Shown here one piece after another: positions 33,991 to 44,387 of a DNA stretch of 64,000 nucleotides; the stretch's first letter is position 1, and each line of letters starts with the position of its first letter. The DNA comes from Anolis sagrei (lineage: Eukaryota > Chordata > Lepidosauria > Squamata > Anolidae), in assembly GCF_037176765.1 (NCBI RefSeq), contig NC_090022.1:73533209-73597208 (forward strand), written 5' to 3'. Under the pieces are notes generated by a model, which did not search any database, was not told where the DNA came from, and saw only the letters and a program-made list of their open reading frames with translations. The translations under genes were made by a program, and so were the position numbers.

Positions 33991-34279
33991 CTAAAACATC
34001 AAATGCTGGAAGAACATCCACCTCAACAGCTTCATTTTTCCTTCTTGACTGGATCGTTAGTGAGAGTGAGCGCCGTAGTTCACCTTTTGACCGTGGTGGT
34101 AGGATATCAACTTGGAAAGCTAGACTCCTGCGGCAACGTTCCAGATTCTGCTCAATAATTCTGATCACAGAATCACGTGTCTGTGCCTGTTCTGAGTAGC
34201 TGTCGAAGCAGTCGAGGAAGATAACCAGGTCAACATCTGAATTTTCATACAAGGTTGTTCCTTTTCCTGCAGAGCCCCC
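33991..34279 (-). CDS. OAS1: OAS1-like exon 2 (catalytic)
   Basis: 289 bp, phase 0 to phase 1. Starts GGSAGKGTTLYENSDVDLVI with the P-loop-like turn and two metal-binding aspartates, continues with FLDCFDSYSEQAQTRDSVIR and RSLAFQVDILPPRS, and ends VEVDVLPAFDVLG carrying the third catalytic aspartate. All three residues needed for catalysis are present, so the enzyme is predicted active. Donor TTTTAG|GTAAGAG. Confidence 0.93.
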
Positions 34280-34424
34280 CTGTAAAGAAGAAGAAAACTT
34301 GGTTATTGCAGGGTCACATAAAATATGATCCTAGGGCTGTATATGCCCCCCCCCCCCCCCCGCCCCACAACAAAGCAGAGCAGGGCTTGGTTTTCCCACA
34401 TTGCTCTCATTATGACAACAGAAA

Positions 34425-34715
34425 TTATTGATTTGTTTTTGAAATACTGCAAGTTGCTTCTGGTGTGAGAGAACTGGCTGTCTGCAAAGACGTTGCCTAG
34501 GGGATACCCAGATGTTCTGATGTTTTATCATCTTTGTAGAAGACTTCTCTCATGTCCCTGCATGGAGAACTGGAGCTGACAGAGGGAGCGCATCTAAGCT
34601 GTCTCTGGATTCAAACCTCCAACCTGTCAATCTTTAGTCCTGCTGGCACAAGGGTTTAACACATTGCCCCACTGAGGGCTCAAGTGTTTCTCAAGTCACT
34701 CCTGACACGAAAAAA
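34425..34715 (-). mobile_element. tRNA-derived squamate SINE
   Basis: Plus strand ends 'caagtcactcctgacacg' followed by A9, and upstream 'agaactggctgtctgcaaag' and 'gagctgacagagggagcg'. Both orientations of the SINE tail are present, so the copy is rearranged or composite. Head shows 'gggtttaacacattgcccc' in reverse. Confidence 0.6.
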
Positions 34716-34933
34716 AAAATAGATTGCCTGCATGCCCGTCCTGTACTATTTAACTTTAACGGCTCTCTTTTTCAAAACCGGCCACTTCCAGAGATGAGCT
34801 GGTGGTGGTCTGGGTGGTGTTTTGGGCAGTCTGTATGGTAAGGAGATCCCTGGACTCACTGAAGTTGTGCCTGTGTTTTACCCAGCATTAGGTTGATGCA
34901 AGGACATTACCCTCAGTAAGGAAGTGGTTCACA

Positions 34934-35179
34934 GTCTAAACCAGGGGTCCACAAACTTTTTAAACAGAGGGCCTGGTCACAGTCCTTCCAACAATTGGAG
35001 GACCAGATTATGATTTGGAAAAAAACATGAATGAATTCCTATACACAGTACATATCTTATTTGCAGTGCAAAAACACTTAAAACAATACAATAATTAAAA
35101 TGATGAACAATTTTAACAAATATAAACTTATTAGTATTTCAATGGGAAGTGTGGGCCTGCTTTTGCCTGATGAGATAGG

Positions 35180-35211
<32 letters not shown>

Positions 35212-35323
35212 GTGCTTTCAAGTCATTTCAGACTTAGGTTGACCCTGAGAGAGGGCTGGGTAAATGACCTTGGAGGGCCGTATCCGTCCCCTGGCCCTTA
35301 GTTTGAGGATCCCTGGTCTAGCC
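34934..35323. mobile_element. hAT-type element in OAS intron 1
   Basis: Element 34942-35315 starts CAGGGGTCCACAAACTTT and ends AGTTTGAGGATCCCTG, inverted partners. Flanks GTCTAAAC (34934-34941) and GTCTAGCC (35316-35323) are an 8-bp duplication with two differences. A (TTG)11 run (35179-35211) and SINE-like sequence lie inside. Confidence 0.8.
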
Positions 35324-36300
35324 TAAGGTCTGCTGACTGAAAGAAGAGTCATACCCTCCCCCACCTTTTCTCTTTTGTTCTTAAGTTTTCACAACTTTCT
35401 TTGGTAAATGGAAATAGCTGGTAATTAGGTCCTCAACTCCCTTCTTTCTTATCTCATTATAAGGGAAGTCCCAATTTCATATGTTGCTTCTGAAATGGAT
35501 CGACATAATTTTAATGCATATACTATGCACCACCACTTCAACGCAATCAAGTCCAGGGAAAACCCTAGACTACACACTTGCTTCTTTAGGGGGGCATCAT
35601 CACAACCAACATTGCCCTGACAGCTGTATCTGAATCAGCAGACTTTCCTATTCACAGACCCATCTATTTTACTTGGGTCCACTGCATTCATCTATTATTA
35701 AACCACCTCCAGACATCCTTTTCCATGGCCCTCATGGTACTAGCTAATGGAAACAAAAGCTAGAAAGGTTCGAATTAGCTCCATACAGTTGGCATACATA
35801 CCTACAGATTTCTCTGGCCAGTGGTTGTACCTACATGTCAAAATACATGGGAGACATGACATAACTCATAGAACAGAGGTATTCCATTATTCCTCCAGAA
35901 AGTATTAGGGATACTTTAAGATTATATCCTGATTTGAGTATTGAACTCTGAAGATCAAGGTTCAGATCCCTGCTCAATATATAGAATAGAATAGCTTTAC
36001 TGTCATTGGGTTGCTGTGAGTTTTCCAGGCTGCATGGCCATGTTCCAGAAGCACTCATACACAGAGAAGCCACTGAAATCCACAAGCATGTAGGCAATTT
36101 CAACAGAAAGGAGGAAACCATGAAAATGAACAAAATCTGGCAACCAGTATAAAATTCTAAAATCAGGACAGTAAATAAAGAGCAACACTAAAAAAATCAA
36201 GGGAATTCCTGACATGAAACAATCAGGGCCAGCTAACAAAGGATTCCTCCAGGCAGGAATCAGCCAGACTTTTAATCTTCAAGGCCATTCAGTGCTAATC

Positions 36301-36464
36301 AAGGTGTTTTATTGTACTTATATTTTAATCTGTAATGATGATGCACTGTGTTGTTTTTGTATATTATTGTATTTGAACACATGTTGTGAACCGGCCTGAG
36401 TCCCTCGTTCGGGGTGAGAAGACCGGTATAGAAAACTTTTAAATAAATAATAATAAATAAGGTG
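36301..36464 (+). mobile_element. LINE 3' tail inserted in Penelope-like copy
   Basis: AAGGTG at 36301-36306 and 36459-36464 flanks a 152-bp insert with 'tgtgaaccggcctgagtccc' and a terminal AAATAAATAATAATAAAT run, the 3' end of an L2/CR1-group LINE. Confidence 0.7.
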
Positions 36465-36551
36465 GCCAATTGCAACAATCACACTTGCTTCAAGCAGACA
36501 AGAGTTATTTTTCCCACCCTGGACATTCCACGGATATATAAACCTCATTTG

Positions 36552-37597
36552 CCTTGTATAACAAACAGAGGAATCCCCTTTATTAATCTAACACTAAATA
36601 TCAATGTATATCGCACCGCTGGACATCAAGATAAAGGATCATATGTAATATCACACCACTGGACACTAGTATGGTAGCGATATGGTGTTATATATTATAT
36701 GTAATGGTAGAGTGTAAAGTACTTGTCCTATACTTATCTGCTGCCATCAACACAAGCTGTCTTAGGATTTTTAAATGCTGCTCTGAGGTAATTTTTTCCC
36801 TCTTCTGCCCTAACTACCCTTAGCTCTCAAAAATGACTGCTTGGATAAGAGACCTTTCTGTGGTATCAGGATGTTAAACTGCCTGGCAAATTTTATCCCA
36901 GGACTATTGATAGAATGAGTAACAACAGAGGCTTCTTAAAAGTCAAACAGAGAAAAGGTTTATTTATAAAAACAAACAAACTGACTTCTTCTTTTGAGAG
37001 GCACAAACGCTTGACTTGTTACTATAGCACAATATCCTAATGGTTGCTTAAAAAGAGTTTCTTGACTTGGTTACAAACAGAGCTAATCTCACAGATATAG
37101 CTACTAGTTACAAAAAATCCCTCACTCTACTTCAGCGAAATAGCAATGAGTTCTTGACTAACCTAACCCAGGCTGTCTTCCGAACAATTAGCTAACTCTC
37201 ACCAGAGTTCTTACAGCTAACTTACTCAAACTAGAGATCAAATCCCTTGTGCTGTCTCACACAATCAGGATGCTGTTTGACCATTCTTGTCAACTAATCA
37301 GCCCTGCCTGACATACACACACACACTCTCAGAAATACCCAGTCTCAAAATCACTTCTTCTTCCTTCAGTTCCCAAATCTCTTTTTTTCTCAGAAGCTGA
37401 AATCTTTTCCCTCCTCAAGACTTGGCTCCTCCTTCTCTGCTCTAGCCAATTCCAGGAGACCTCAAACTCCTCCCATCTCCAATCTATTCTCCCTCAAGAT
37501 GGCTGCTTTACTGGCAGACACTCTCAAAATGGAGGTTTGCCCTACTGTCTTCCCAGGCTTCTACTCTGGCCTATTAGGTAAGAGGCATTACACCTTG
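36552..37597 (-). mobile_element. Solo LTR, copy 3 of the family
   Basis: 1036-bp LTR (36557-37592) with CCTTG at 36552-36556 and 37593-37597, a perfect 5-bp duplication. On the minus strand the start TGTAATGCCTCTTACC parallels the starts of the LTRs at 57942-59315 and 59622-60728. Contains CCATTTTGAGAGTG and an AATAAACC-type signal on the minus strand. Gypsy or ERV, not decided. Fossil; internal region absent. Confidence 0.7.
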
Positions 37598-38254
37598 TTT
37601 CTAACAGAGCTCACAACCTCTGAGGATGCCTGCCATAGATGTGGGTGAAACATCAGGAGAGAATGCTTCTGGAACATGGCCATACAATTCAGAAAACTCA
37701 CAGCAACCCAGTGATTCTGGCCATGAAAGCCTTTGACAATACTTTATTTTCATTGTATTATTTCACAACGAAATTAAATGCCTTCCCCAGCTCACAACAC
37801 AAAATAAGACACCAATTCCTCTACACCCCAACCACTACTGCATTGCCCCCAATCCACATCAGTGCAAAACCATGGAGTTCAACATAACTACAGCTCTAGG
37901 ATAAAAGCTTTGTCCTTGTCTGACATCCTTGGAAATCCAGTCGAGGTTAAGACCTTTTACATTCTTAGACTCAGAAAACTCTTTGATAAGTTTGCTTTAG
38001 GGCTACCATAACTCAAATTTGAAAGCACATAACAACTCGTATTCTAGCTCTACAGCCAAGAAGGGCCCTATGGATAAAGGCATTTGATTTCTGGCAGCCT
38101 TGGATGGAGATTTAGAGATCCATTCCATGTGTCCACCATGCAAACCACTTTTCTTTCTTTCTCCTAGAACGTAGGGCATTTTGAAATGACGTTTCTGTTG
38201 TCCCAGATTGTTTTCAAATAATATTTGAAAACAGTTTGGCATCCTGAACATCAA

Positions 38255-38800
38255 AACTTGTGGCCTCTTTGTCAGAAGAAAATTGGCAAAAAGAAAATAT
38301 CATAATTAGAAATGTCACTATTATAACATATTGTCTAGGAATTCTCAAATCAAAGCATTTAAACAATAAGATTAAGTCTTCGCTTCATTGGGTATTTTGA
38401 CTTCTGGACTTTGAGCTTTCTTTCAAAGTCCACCTTAAAGAATGTGAGACTTGGCAAAAGGTCTCCCTCTAGCTCGGCAGTTTCGATTCTGCAGAAAGTT
38501 GGAAAGGAAACCTAAAGAAAGTTTTTTTTTCTTTGAGGAGTGCCAGAGGCGAAATGCATAGGCAGGAGTCACAAAGGGCAGGTCATTTTACTCCAGGGTG
38601 TCTGTAGAAGCAGAGCTCAACAGCCAACTAGGTAGTCCTGGATTCAAGTCCGTCTCCCCCATGTTCTTGTGTTCACAAAGAATTCCAAGAGGCAGGGACG
38701 GGGAAAGGCTTCCTGGTCAGATGCTGCTAGAAAAGAAACAGACTTATGCAGCCCAAACTTTCTAGTTTGTATGGGATGACAATCCCCATCTTCTCATCTA
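38255..38800. repeat. Duplicated block, copy 1 (OAS intron 1)
   Basis: Aligns by eye with 41620-42095 in the same order: 'aattagaaatgtcactatta', 'ttgggtattttgacttctg', 'aaagtccaccttaaagaatg', 'agagctcaacag', 'ccaagaggcag', 'tagtttgtatg'. Diverged by perhaps a fifth plus indels. Contains GAAAGGAAAC at 38502-38511. Not a repeat family I recognise. Confidence 0.6.
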
Positions 38801-38811
38801 TTCGGGTTACA

Positions 38812-39060
38812 ACTAGGGGTGCAACTATACTGTAGAAATAATTCAGTTTGATGATGATGCTGCTGATGATATTATTATAATGCTGAATGCTATACAGAAT
38901 CATAGGAGTTGGCTATTTATAAAATCTATACTCGTCTCTGTCCAAGTGTGCTGGTGCCTCACCAAAGTACAACTCACAGGATTGCATATCATTGCCAATG
39001 ACAATTAAAGTGGTGTCAAACTGAATTAATTTTATGGTGTAGATTTTGGGCTGCATCAAA
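38812..39060. mobile_element. MITE
   Basis: 'aggggtgcaactatactgta' and inverted 'atggtgtagattttgggctgc', with internal 'aagtggtgtcaaactgaatt' inverted against 'aattcagtttgatgatgatg'. Same family as 8391-8540. Confidence 0.55.
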
Positions 39061-39084
39061 AGCAGTATAGTGTTAGATCAAAGA

Positions 39085-39590
39085 TGCCCCTCTATTTTGC
39101 TTTGATCAGATTTCACCTAGAATAATACTGTGCACAATTCTGGGCACCACAATTCAAAGGCACTAATTCTGGGTACCACAATTGACAAGTTGGAAGTGTC
39201 CAGAGGAGGGCAACTAAAATGCTCAACAGTCTGGAGACCATGCCCTATGAGGAGTGGCTTAAAGAGCTGTTTGTTTAGCCTGCAGAAGAGAAGGATGAAC
39301 AGAGACTTAATCACCATGCTTAAATATTTGAAAATATGTCATTAGGAATAGGGAGTAGGTTTGTTTTCTGTTGCCCTTGAGACTTAATAGGACTCAGAGC
39401 AATGGGCTTAAATTACAAAAAGAAGATTCCACCTGAACATTAGGAAGAATTTCCTGACTCCAGAACAGATATTCAGCAGTGGAACTCTTTTCCTTGGGAG
39501 TGTGGTAGAGGCTACTGCCTTGGAGGCTTTTATAGAGAGGCTGGGTAGCCATCTCTGGGTGTGTGTATATGCACACACGTGCATGTGTTC
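39085..39590 (+). mobile_element. CR1 LINE fragment
   Basis: 'ttggaagtgtccagaggagg', 'atgaggagtggcttaaagag', 'ttccacctgaacattaggaa' and 'gcagtggaactcttttcctt' follow the CR1 3' coding region in order, with stops. The terminal octamers are missing. Confidence 0.75.
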
Positions 39591-40030
39591 ATTGTACTTT
39601 TCCTACATCCAGCCTAACCCCTGGTTATCTCATGTTGTATCTTCCAACTCTCCAATTCTACTTTAGCAGAGGTGGTGTCAAAATCCAAATGCTATTGTCA
39701 CCTATAATGCTTTTTTGATGCAGAAAGAGGAAAGCAAGGGAGAAACAGCAGTCCAATCTGGAGCTCACTGCCTCACTGTGTCGTGGAATGTGACAAGGGC
39801 ATGTGTTTCCCTCCTGGACATCCATTTACACTACAATTACACTTTAACTGCTATGGCTCTATCTCATGGACTCCTGGGACATGTAGTATTGGCAGAGGCA
39901 TCAAAGGAGAACTCTCTGAATTAGATTTCTAAAACCCCCTTCCTAAAATTCTTAATCCCAGATTTCATAGGATGTTGCCATTGTGGAATAATAGCATTAT
40001 AAAAGTATAGTGAGCTAGAGCCCCGAGACT
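39591..40030. other. Intron 1 remainder with MITE remnant
   Basis: About 39800-39990 holds 'ttacactacaattacacttt' and 'ggactcctgggacatgtagt' MITE-type sequence. No other feature. Confidence 0.4.
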
Positions 40031-40167
40031 GACTATTAAAGCCAGGAGGATGGAATGGAAAAGAGGGATGCCTCCCTGATGCTCATCATCAGAACCCATT
40101 GGTGCTTTTTCTGATAAGAGGCATTCAGTAAAAAGAGTTCAGGCCCTGGAGAGGAGAGCAGGCTTAC

Positions 40168-40365
40168 CTTGACGGTCTTGATGACCCTGGCATTCATGGA
40201 GCATTTCTCCTTCAGGAAAGAACAGATTCTATCAACAGCATCTTGGGCATTTCTGCGGAAGACCTCATTGGGCAAGAGGTGTTCCGTAATATAGGAATTG
40301 AGTTTGTGGGAGGGGGTTTGGTACAGCTCCACCAGTTCTGCTTGGCACTGCCACAAGTCCATCAT
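40168..40365 (-). CDS. OAS1: OAS1-like exon 1 (start)
   Basis: MMDLWQCQAELVELYQTPSH then KLNSYITEHLLPNEVFRRNA and AVDRICSFLKEKC, ending ARVIKTVK at a phase 0 donor (CAAG|GTAAGCC). Human OAS1 also begins MMDL and has the FIEDYLLPDTCFR and FLKERC blocks in the same spacing. The N-terminal helix here has ~7 extra residues. The first of two adjacent ATGs is taken as start, as in the family. Confidence 0.9.
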
Positions 40366-40390
40366 TTCTCTCTGGCTGCTGCTGCTGTGC

Positions 40391-40420
40391 CAAGTTTCCT
40401 CCCTGCTTTGCCCTTTTTAT
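40391..40420 (-). promoter_or_regulatory. Likely OAS core promoter
   Basis: On the minus strand ATAAAAAGGG at 40411-40420 is a TATA-like box ~50 nt before the start codon. GGAAACTT (AGTTTCC on plus, 40393-40399) resembles half an interferon response element. OAS genes in mammals have a very short leader and an adjacent ISRE; here only one GAAA half is seen, so a distal element may be needed. Confidence 0.45.
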
Positions 40421-40711
40421 TGGCACACCCATCACTGATGTCACACCCAAGCCATTAAGGTGGATTTGATATAGCATTGAAGGACATTTATTAGGCAAAT
40501 ACTACGTTAAGGATTTTCCATGTTCAGGGTAGCTGTTTTGGTATGTATCAACATCCAGCAAAATCCCAAATCCACCTTTATGACTATGACCATTGTGTGG
40601 ATTTGGGATTATTTATGAATCAATCTCTGAGTCTCTGTAGAATTGACACCACATTTTATGGTAGTGGTTTTGAGGTCTTGACAACAGTTTTATCTGAGTT
40701 GCTGTAGAGCA

Positions 40712-40905
40712 GTGTTTCTCAACCTGGGGGTCCAGACCCCGTGGGGGGGGGGGGGTTGCGAGGGGAGATTCAGAGGGGTTGCCAAAGACCACCAGAAAAC
40801 ACATATTTCTTATGGTCTTAGGAACCCTATTGACAGGGAAGGCTAACGATCTCTCTGCTTGTCCTTCTCTTCCTTTTGGTGTTGGTGAAATACAATTCCC
40901 AGAAT
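40712..40905. mobile_element. hAT-type fragment
   Basis: 'cagtgtttctcaacctgggg' followed by G-rich tract and 'ggttgccaaagaccacc' is the left end of the CAGTG-TTCTCAACC hAT group seen complete at 53861-54491. Right end not found. Confidence 0.6.
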
Positions 40906-40929
40906 TCAAAAACAACCCCCCACCAATCC

Positions 40930-41180
40930 CACCAGTATTCAACGTTGGCGATGTACTCCCTGCTGTAGAGTTATTGAAGTTTGACACCACTTTAACTGAC
41001 ACAGTTCAAGCCTATGGAATCATGGGAGTTGTAGTTTGGTGAGGTGCCAACAATATATGGTAGAGAAGGCTAAAGGTCTTGTAAACCTACATCCCCCATG
41101 ATTCCATAGCAGTAAGCCATGGCAGTTAAAAGCGGTGTCTAACTACCTTAATCTGGCATTGTAGAGGGATTCAATGATAG
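40930..41180. mobile_element. MITE, palindromic
   Basis: 'tttgacaccactttaactga' with 'cctatggaatcatgggagtt' and the inverted 'cccccatgattccatagcag' with 'gcagttaaaagcggtgtcta' make two mirrored halves. Confidence 0.65.
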
Positions 41181-41414
41181 CAAATGGGATGGAAACACTA
41201 TTGCAAAATGTGAAATTTTTGTGGAGACTTGTATATTTTTTGAACATTTACCAGACGTCCAGTACCAAAGATTTCACGAGAAAGGAGTGACATATTTTGT
41301 ATAATATCTATAGGGAGGATAATTTCAACACTTGTCTGATTTCAAGTAGGCCCTTTGAAAGAAAGAGACTATTTGATTCCAATGATTTCAACACTTCTGC
41401 TTGTTTGTTTGGTT

Positions 41415-41590
41415 GCATGCTGCAATCCACTTCTGGTGTGAGAGAATCAGCCATCTACAAAGACGTTGCCCAGAGATGTGTTAGGATCCTGCGGGGAGGC
41501 TTCTTCCATGTCTCTAATGTATTTAAAATGTGTTTTAAATACAATTTAACTGTACCCTCAACTTGCTTCTGACACAATAAATAAATAACA
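41415..41590 (-). mobile_element. SINE fragments, mixed orientation
   Basis: 'ctggtgtgagagaatcagcc' and 'acaaagacgttgcccag' match the reversed SINE body; 'cttgcttctgacacaataaa' at the right is the SINE tail in plus orientation. A rearranged copy. Confidence 0.5.
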
Positions 41591-41619
41591 CCTCTGCTGT
41601 AGGCAGGACTAATGTTGAT

Positions 41620-42095
41620 GTTAGCCCGTCAAAGCCTGTGGTCTCCATCTGAAAAAGGTTTTTAAAAATGATAGAATCATCATTAGAAATGTCGCTATTA
41701 TTTTTAAAAAAGTTTTGGAACCCTAAAATGAAAGCATGCAAACAAAAATATTAAATTGGGTATCTTGGTTTCTGAAATTCAGGGTCTGCTGTTCAAGGAA
41801 TTTTGAAGTCCACCTTTAAAAATGTCTAGACCTCAAAAGGCATCCCGCTAGTTTGGCAAGAAATGAAACTTAAAGTTAGAAACGAAAGTTAAAGGACAGC
41901 TGACAGGGAATGCCGAAGGACAGGTTTTTGGCACAAAGGTTGGTGCAGGAGAGCTCAACAGGAAAGGAGCAGATCAAGCAGCGTTCAAGGTTACCTCCAA
42001 GAGGCAGCCACGAAAAAATACTTCAATTTTGAGGTTCTTCTTGGCTGTGAACAGATTGGTTTGTATGAAACGATCACCCCTGTCATCCCACTTCC
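41620..42095. repeat. Duplicated block, copy 2 (upstream of OAS)
   Basis: Counterpart of 38255-38800, about 1.3 kb upstream of the OAS start. Carries GAAATGAAAC at 41860-41869 and GAAACGAAAG at 41879-41888, each a pair of GAAA half-sites of interferon-regulatory-factor type, in the stretch that aligns with GAAAGGAAAC of copy 1. Confidence 0.6.
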
Positions 42096-42781
42096 TTGAA
42101 TGGCAGCTAAGAGAGGAAGCATAGAACACTCCTTCATTGTCACCCATGACTTTTTATATATATACTAGCTGTGCCCTGCCACGCGTTGCTGTGGCCTATA
42201 GTAAAACTTATCAAAGTTGAGGTAGATATCTGGACTATTATGAAAGAGAGGTACCTACCTATTCCTTCCCCCTTTTCCTCCCCCTTTCTCTCCTTTCTTC
42301 CTTCTCTACCTCTTTCTTTCTTTCCTTCTTTCACTACTTGGTTTCATCCTTCTCTCTTTCCTTCATTCCCTCCCCCTTTCTTCCTTTGCCTTTCTTCCCT
42401 CCCTGTTTGCTTCCTTCTTTCACTTTTTATTTCTTTTTATTTCACCACCATCATAACAATAACAATAATGCAATGCATTGCCTCCGGGACCTGACACCTC
42501 TCCCATTCTCCCAGGGTCTCATAGGAATAATAGCATCATAATAATAGAAATAACAACCTTTACCTGCCACGTGTTGCTGTAGCCAACCTTCCCTCTTTCT
42601 CTCCTTCTTTCACTCCTCCCTTCCTTCCTTCCCTCCCATCTTTCCTTCTCCTCTTCCTTCTCTATCTCTTTCCTTCCTTCCCCCTTTTTCTTTCTCTTCT
42701 GGTCTCTTTTCTTCCTTCTCTCTTTCCTTTCGTGGTGGGGTTTGGAGGTGGCGTGAAGTAAAATGAGGTAAGATTGGGGCA

Positions 42782-42915
42782 GGGGAGTGATGGAGCATGG
42801 GGTTGCGTGTGTGTGTGCGGCAGCGGGGGGAGTGATGGAGCGTGGGGTTGCGTGTGTGTGTGCGGCGGCGGGGGGAGTGATGGAGCATGGGGTTGTGTGT
42901 GTGCGTGCGGCAGGG
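42782..42915 (+). repeat. 45-bp GC-rich tandem repeat, ~3 units
   Basis: GTGATGGAGCATGGGGTTG recurs at 42787, 42832 and 42877 (exact 45-bp period), each followed by (TG)n and CGGC-rich sequence. CpG-dense compared with its surroundings. Confidence 0.9.
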
Positions 42916-43045
42916 TGTGTGTGTGTGCGGGAAGCGGCGCAGCGGGGCTTGGAGTGGGCATGGCTTCCGCAGAGGGAACGTTGGCCGGAAGACTGTGTGC
43001 GCGCGCCAGGGAACTTGCGGCTGGGCACCAATGCGCATGCTCAGT

Positions 43046-43825
43046 TGTTTTGCTGTTTTGTGAGTGTGTTGTTGTGTTGTGTTTCATTTTGAGTAGATAT
43101 GTTTGTACCTTGTGGGTTGTGTTACGGGCATGGGAATTTTGGTTAAGTTTCGTTGGGGGGGTTGTGAGTTTTGTTGTTTTGCCATTTTGTGAGTGTGTTG
43201 TTGTGTTGTTTTTCATTTTGAGTAGATATGTTTGTACCTTGTGGGTTGTGTTATGGGCATGGGAATTTTGGTTAAGTTTCGTTGGGGGGTTTGTGATTTT
43301 TGTTGTTTTGCCGTTTTGTGAGTGTGTTGTTGTGTTGTTTTTCATTTTGAGTAGATATGTTTGTACCTTGTGGGTTGTGTTATGGGCATGGGAATTTTGG
43401 TTAAGTTTCGTTGGGGGGAGTTGTGAGTTTTGTTGTTTTGCCGTTTTGTGAGTGTGTTGTTGTGTTGTTTTTCATTTTGAGTAAATATGTTTGTACCTTG
43501 TGGGTTGTGTTATGGGCATGGGAATTTTGGTTAAGTTTCGTTGGGGTTTTTTGAGTTTTGTTGTTTTGCCGTTTTGTGAGTGTGTTGTTGTGTTGTTTTT
43601 CATTTTGAGTAGATATGTTTGTACCTTGTGGGTTGTGTTATGGGCATGGGAATTTTGGTTAAGTTTCGTTGGGGTTTTTTGAGTTTTGTTGTTTTGCCGT
43701 TTTGTGAGTGTGTTGTTGTGTTGTTTTTCCTTTTGAGTAGGTATGTTTGTACCTTGTGGGTTGTGTTATGGGCATGGGAATTTTGGTTAAGTTTCGTTGG
43801 GGGGTTTGTGAGTTTTGCTGTCCGG
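43046..43825 (+). repeat. 128-bp minisatellite, six units
   Basis: The core GTTTGTACCTTGTGGGTTG occurs at 43100, 43230, 43359, 43489, 43617 and 43745, a period of 128-130 bp. Units are nearly identical, differing mainly in a G-run/T-run junction. Long frames through it come from the repeat itself and are not genes. Confidence 0.95.
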
Positions 43826-43852
43826 TTGAACCAACCTAACAGATTTATATAT

Positions 43853-44387
43853 TAGGCCTGGGTAACAACGGAAAAATTTGTTTCTAAAATCGATTCGTTT
43901 TTTGGGGGTTTTTGCGTTTCGTTATTTAAAATCATTACAAAATTTTCCTTTTAAAAAGTTCGATATTTACAAAATTTCATAAATGTGAAAAAAAATACAA
44001 AACATTAACGAAACGATTTCCGAAACAATAACGAATCGATTCGTTAATGGCGGACGCGACCGCGAAATACGCTAAAAAACCTCCAAATGGGACAGGGGGA
44101 ACTTCTGAAGCTTCCCTCTCCCTCTGTTGTTGACTGTTGGTGTGATATAATTTTTTTTCACTAATTAAACAAAAAACAACTATAAAACATGCGGAAATAA
44201 TAACGAAATGACCTCAAAACGATAACGAAACGAATACATAATGAATTACGAAGCATTTACAAAACGTATTTAAAAATTCGTTTTTTTAAAAAATTGCTCC
44301 AGAATGGTTCGTTATCGCTTCGTAATCAAGAAAATTAACGAATTATTAATGAATTACGAATTAACGAAACGAAACCATCCAGCCCTA
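43853..44387. mobile_element. AT-rich element with TAGG(C/G)CTGG ends
   Basis: Left end TAGGCCTGGGTAACAACGG and, inverted, right end TAGGGCTGGATGGTTTCG. Interior is dominated by permutations of AACGAA, AAACGA and TTCGTT. It sits a few bases inside the 5' terminus of the Helitron. A MITE is likely; superfamily unknown. Confidence 0.6.

Larger units (their letters stand above)
36004..37738 (-). mobile_element. Penelope-like copy split by two insertions
   Basis: Starts 'ttgggttgctgtgagttttc' and finishes with the inverted 'gaaaactcacagcaaccca' then 'gccatgaaagcctttgacaa'. Minus strand reads ECFWNMAMQPGKLTATQ at the left end. It is interrupted at 36307-36458 by a LINE tail and at 36557-37592 by a solo LTR. 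Removing them leaves a continuous copy of the family at 58965-59262 and 21153-21358. The Penelope label is inferred. Confidence 0.55.
34280..40167 (-). other. OAS intron 1
   Basis: Large phase 0 intron. Contains a SINE, a hAT element, a Penelope-like copy split by a LINE tail and a solo LTR, one copy of a duplicated block (38255-38800), a MITE and a CR1 fragment, all listed separately. Sequence between them is not recognised. Confidence 0.7.
25875..40365 (-). other. OAS1: OAS1-like 2'-5'-oligoadenylate synthetase gene
   Basis: Five coding exons with consistent splice phases join to a 371-codon frame (367 if the shorter exon 4 start is used), close to the 364 aa of human p42 OAS1. The enzyme binds double-stranded RNA in the cytoplasm and polymerises ATP into 2'-5' oligoadenylates that activate RNase L. 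Visible signatures: P-loop-like GGSAGKGTTL, two catalytic aspartates in NSDVDLVIF, the third in VEVDVLPAFD, and the C-lobe blocks FALELLTIYAWEQG, LCIYWTEYYNF and DPADPTGNV. Exon boundaries fall where they do in human OAS1. No second OAS unit or ubiquitin-like domain is seen, arguing against OAS2/OAS3/OASL. Assignment to OAS1 rather than another single-unit reptile paralogue is inferred. Confidence 0.88.

Noticed and set aside
25875-40365. OASL with ubiquitin-like tail
   Set aside because: The frame stops soon after the SWPVQ point and no ubiquitin-like exon was seen in the downstream intergenic region. The catalytic aspartates are all retained.
43046-43825. Regular repeats as a CRISPR-like array
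   Set aside because: The period is 128-130 bp with no unique spacers, in a vertebrate nuclear sequence. It is a minisatellite.
42774-43855. Several long open frames, up to 227 codons, on both strands
   Set aside because: They arise from the 45-bp and 128-bp tandem repeats and the CT-rich tract, which lack stops in some phases. The peptides are mere repetitions without family resemblance.
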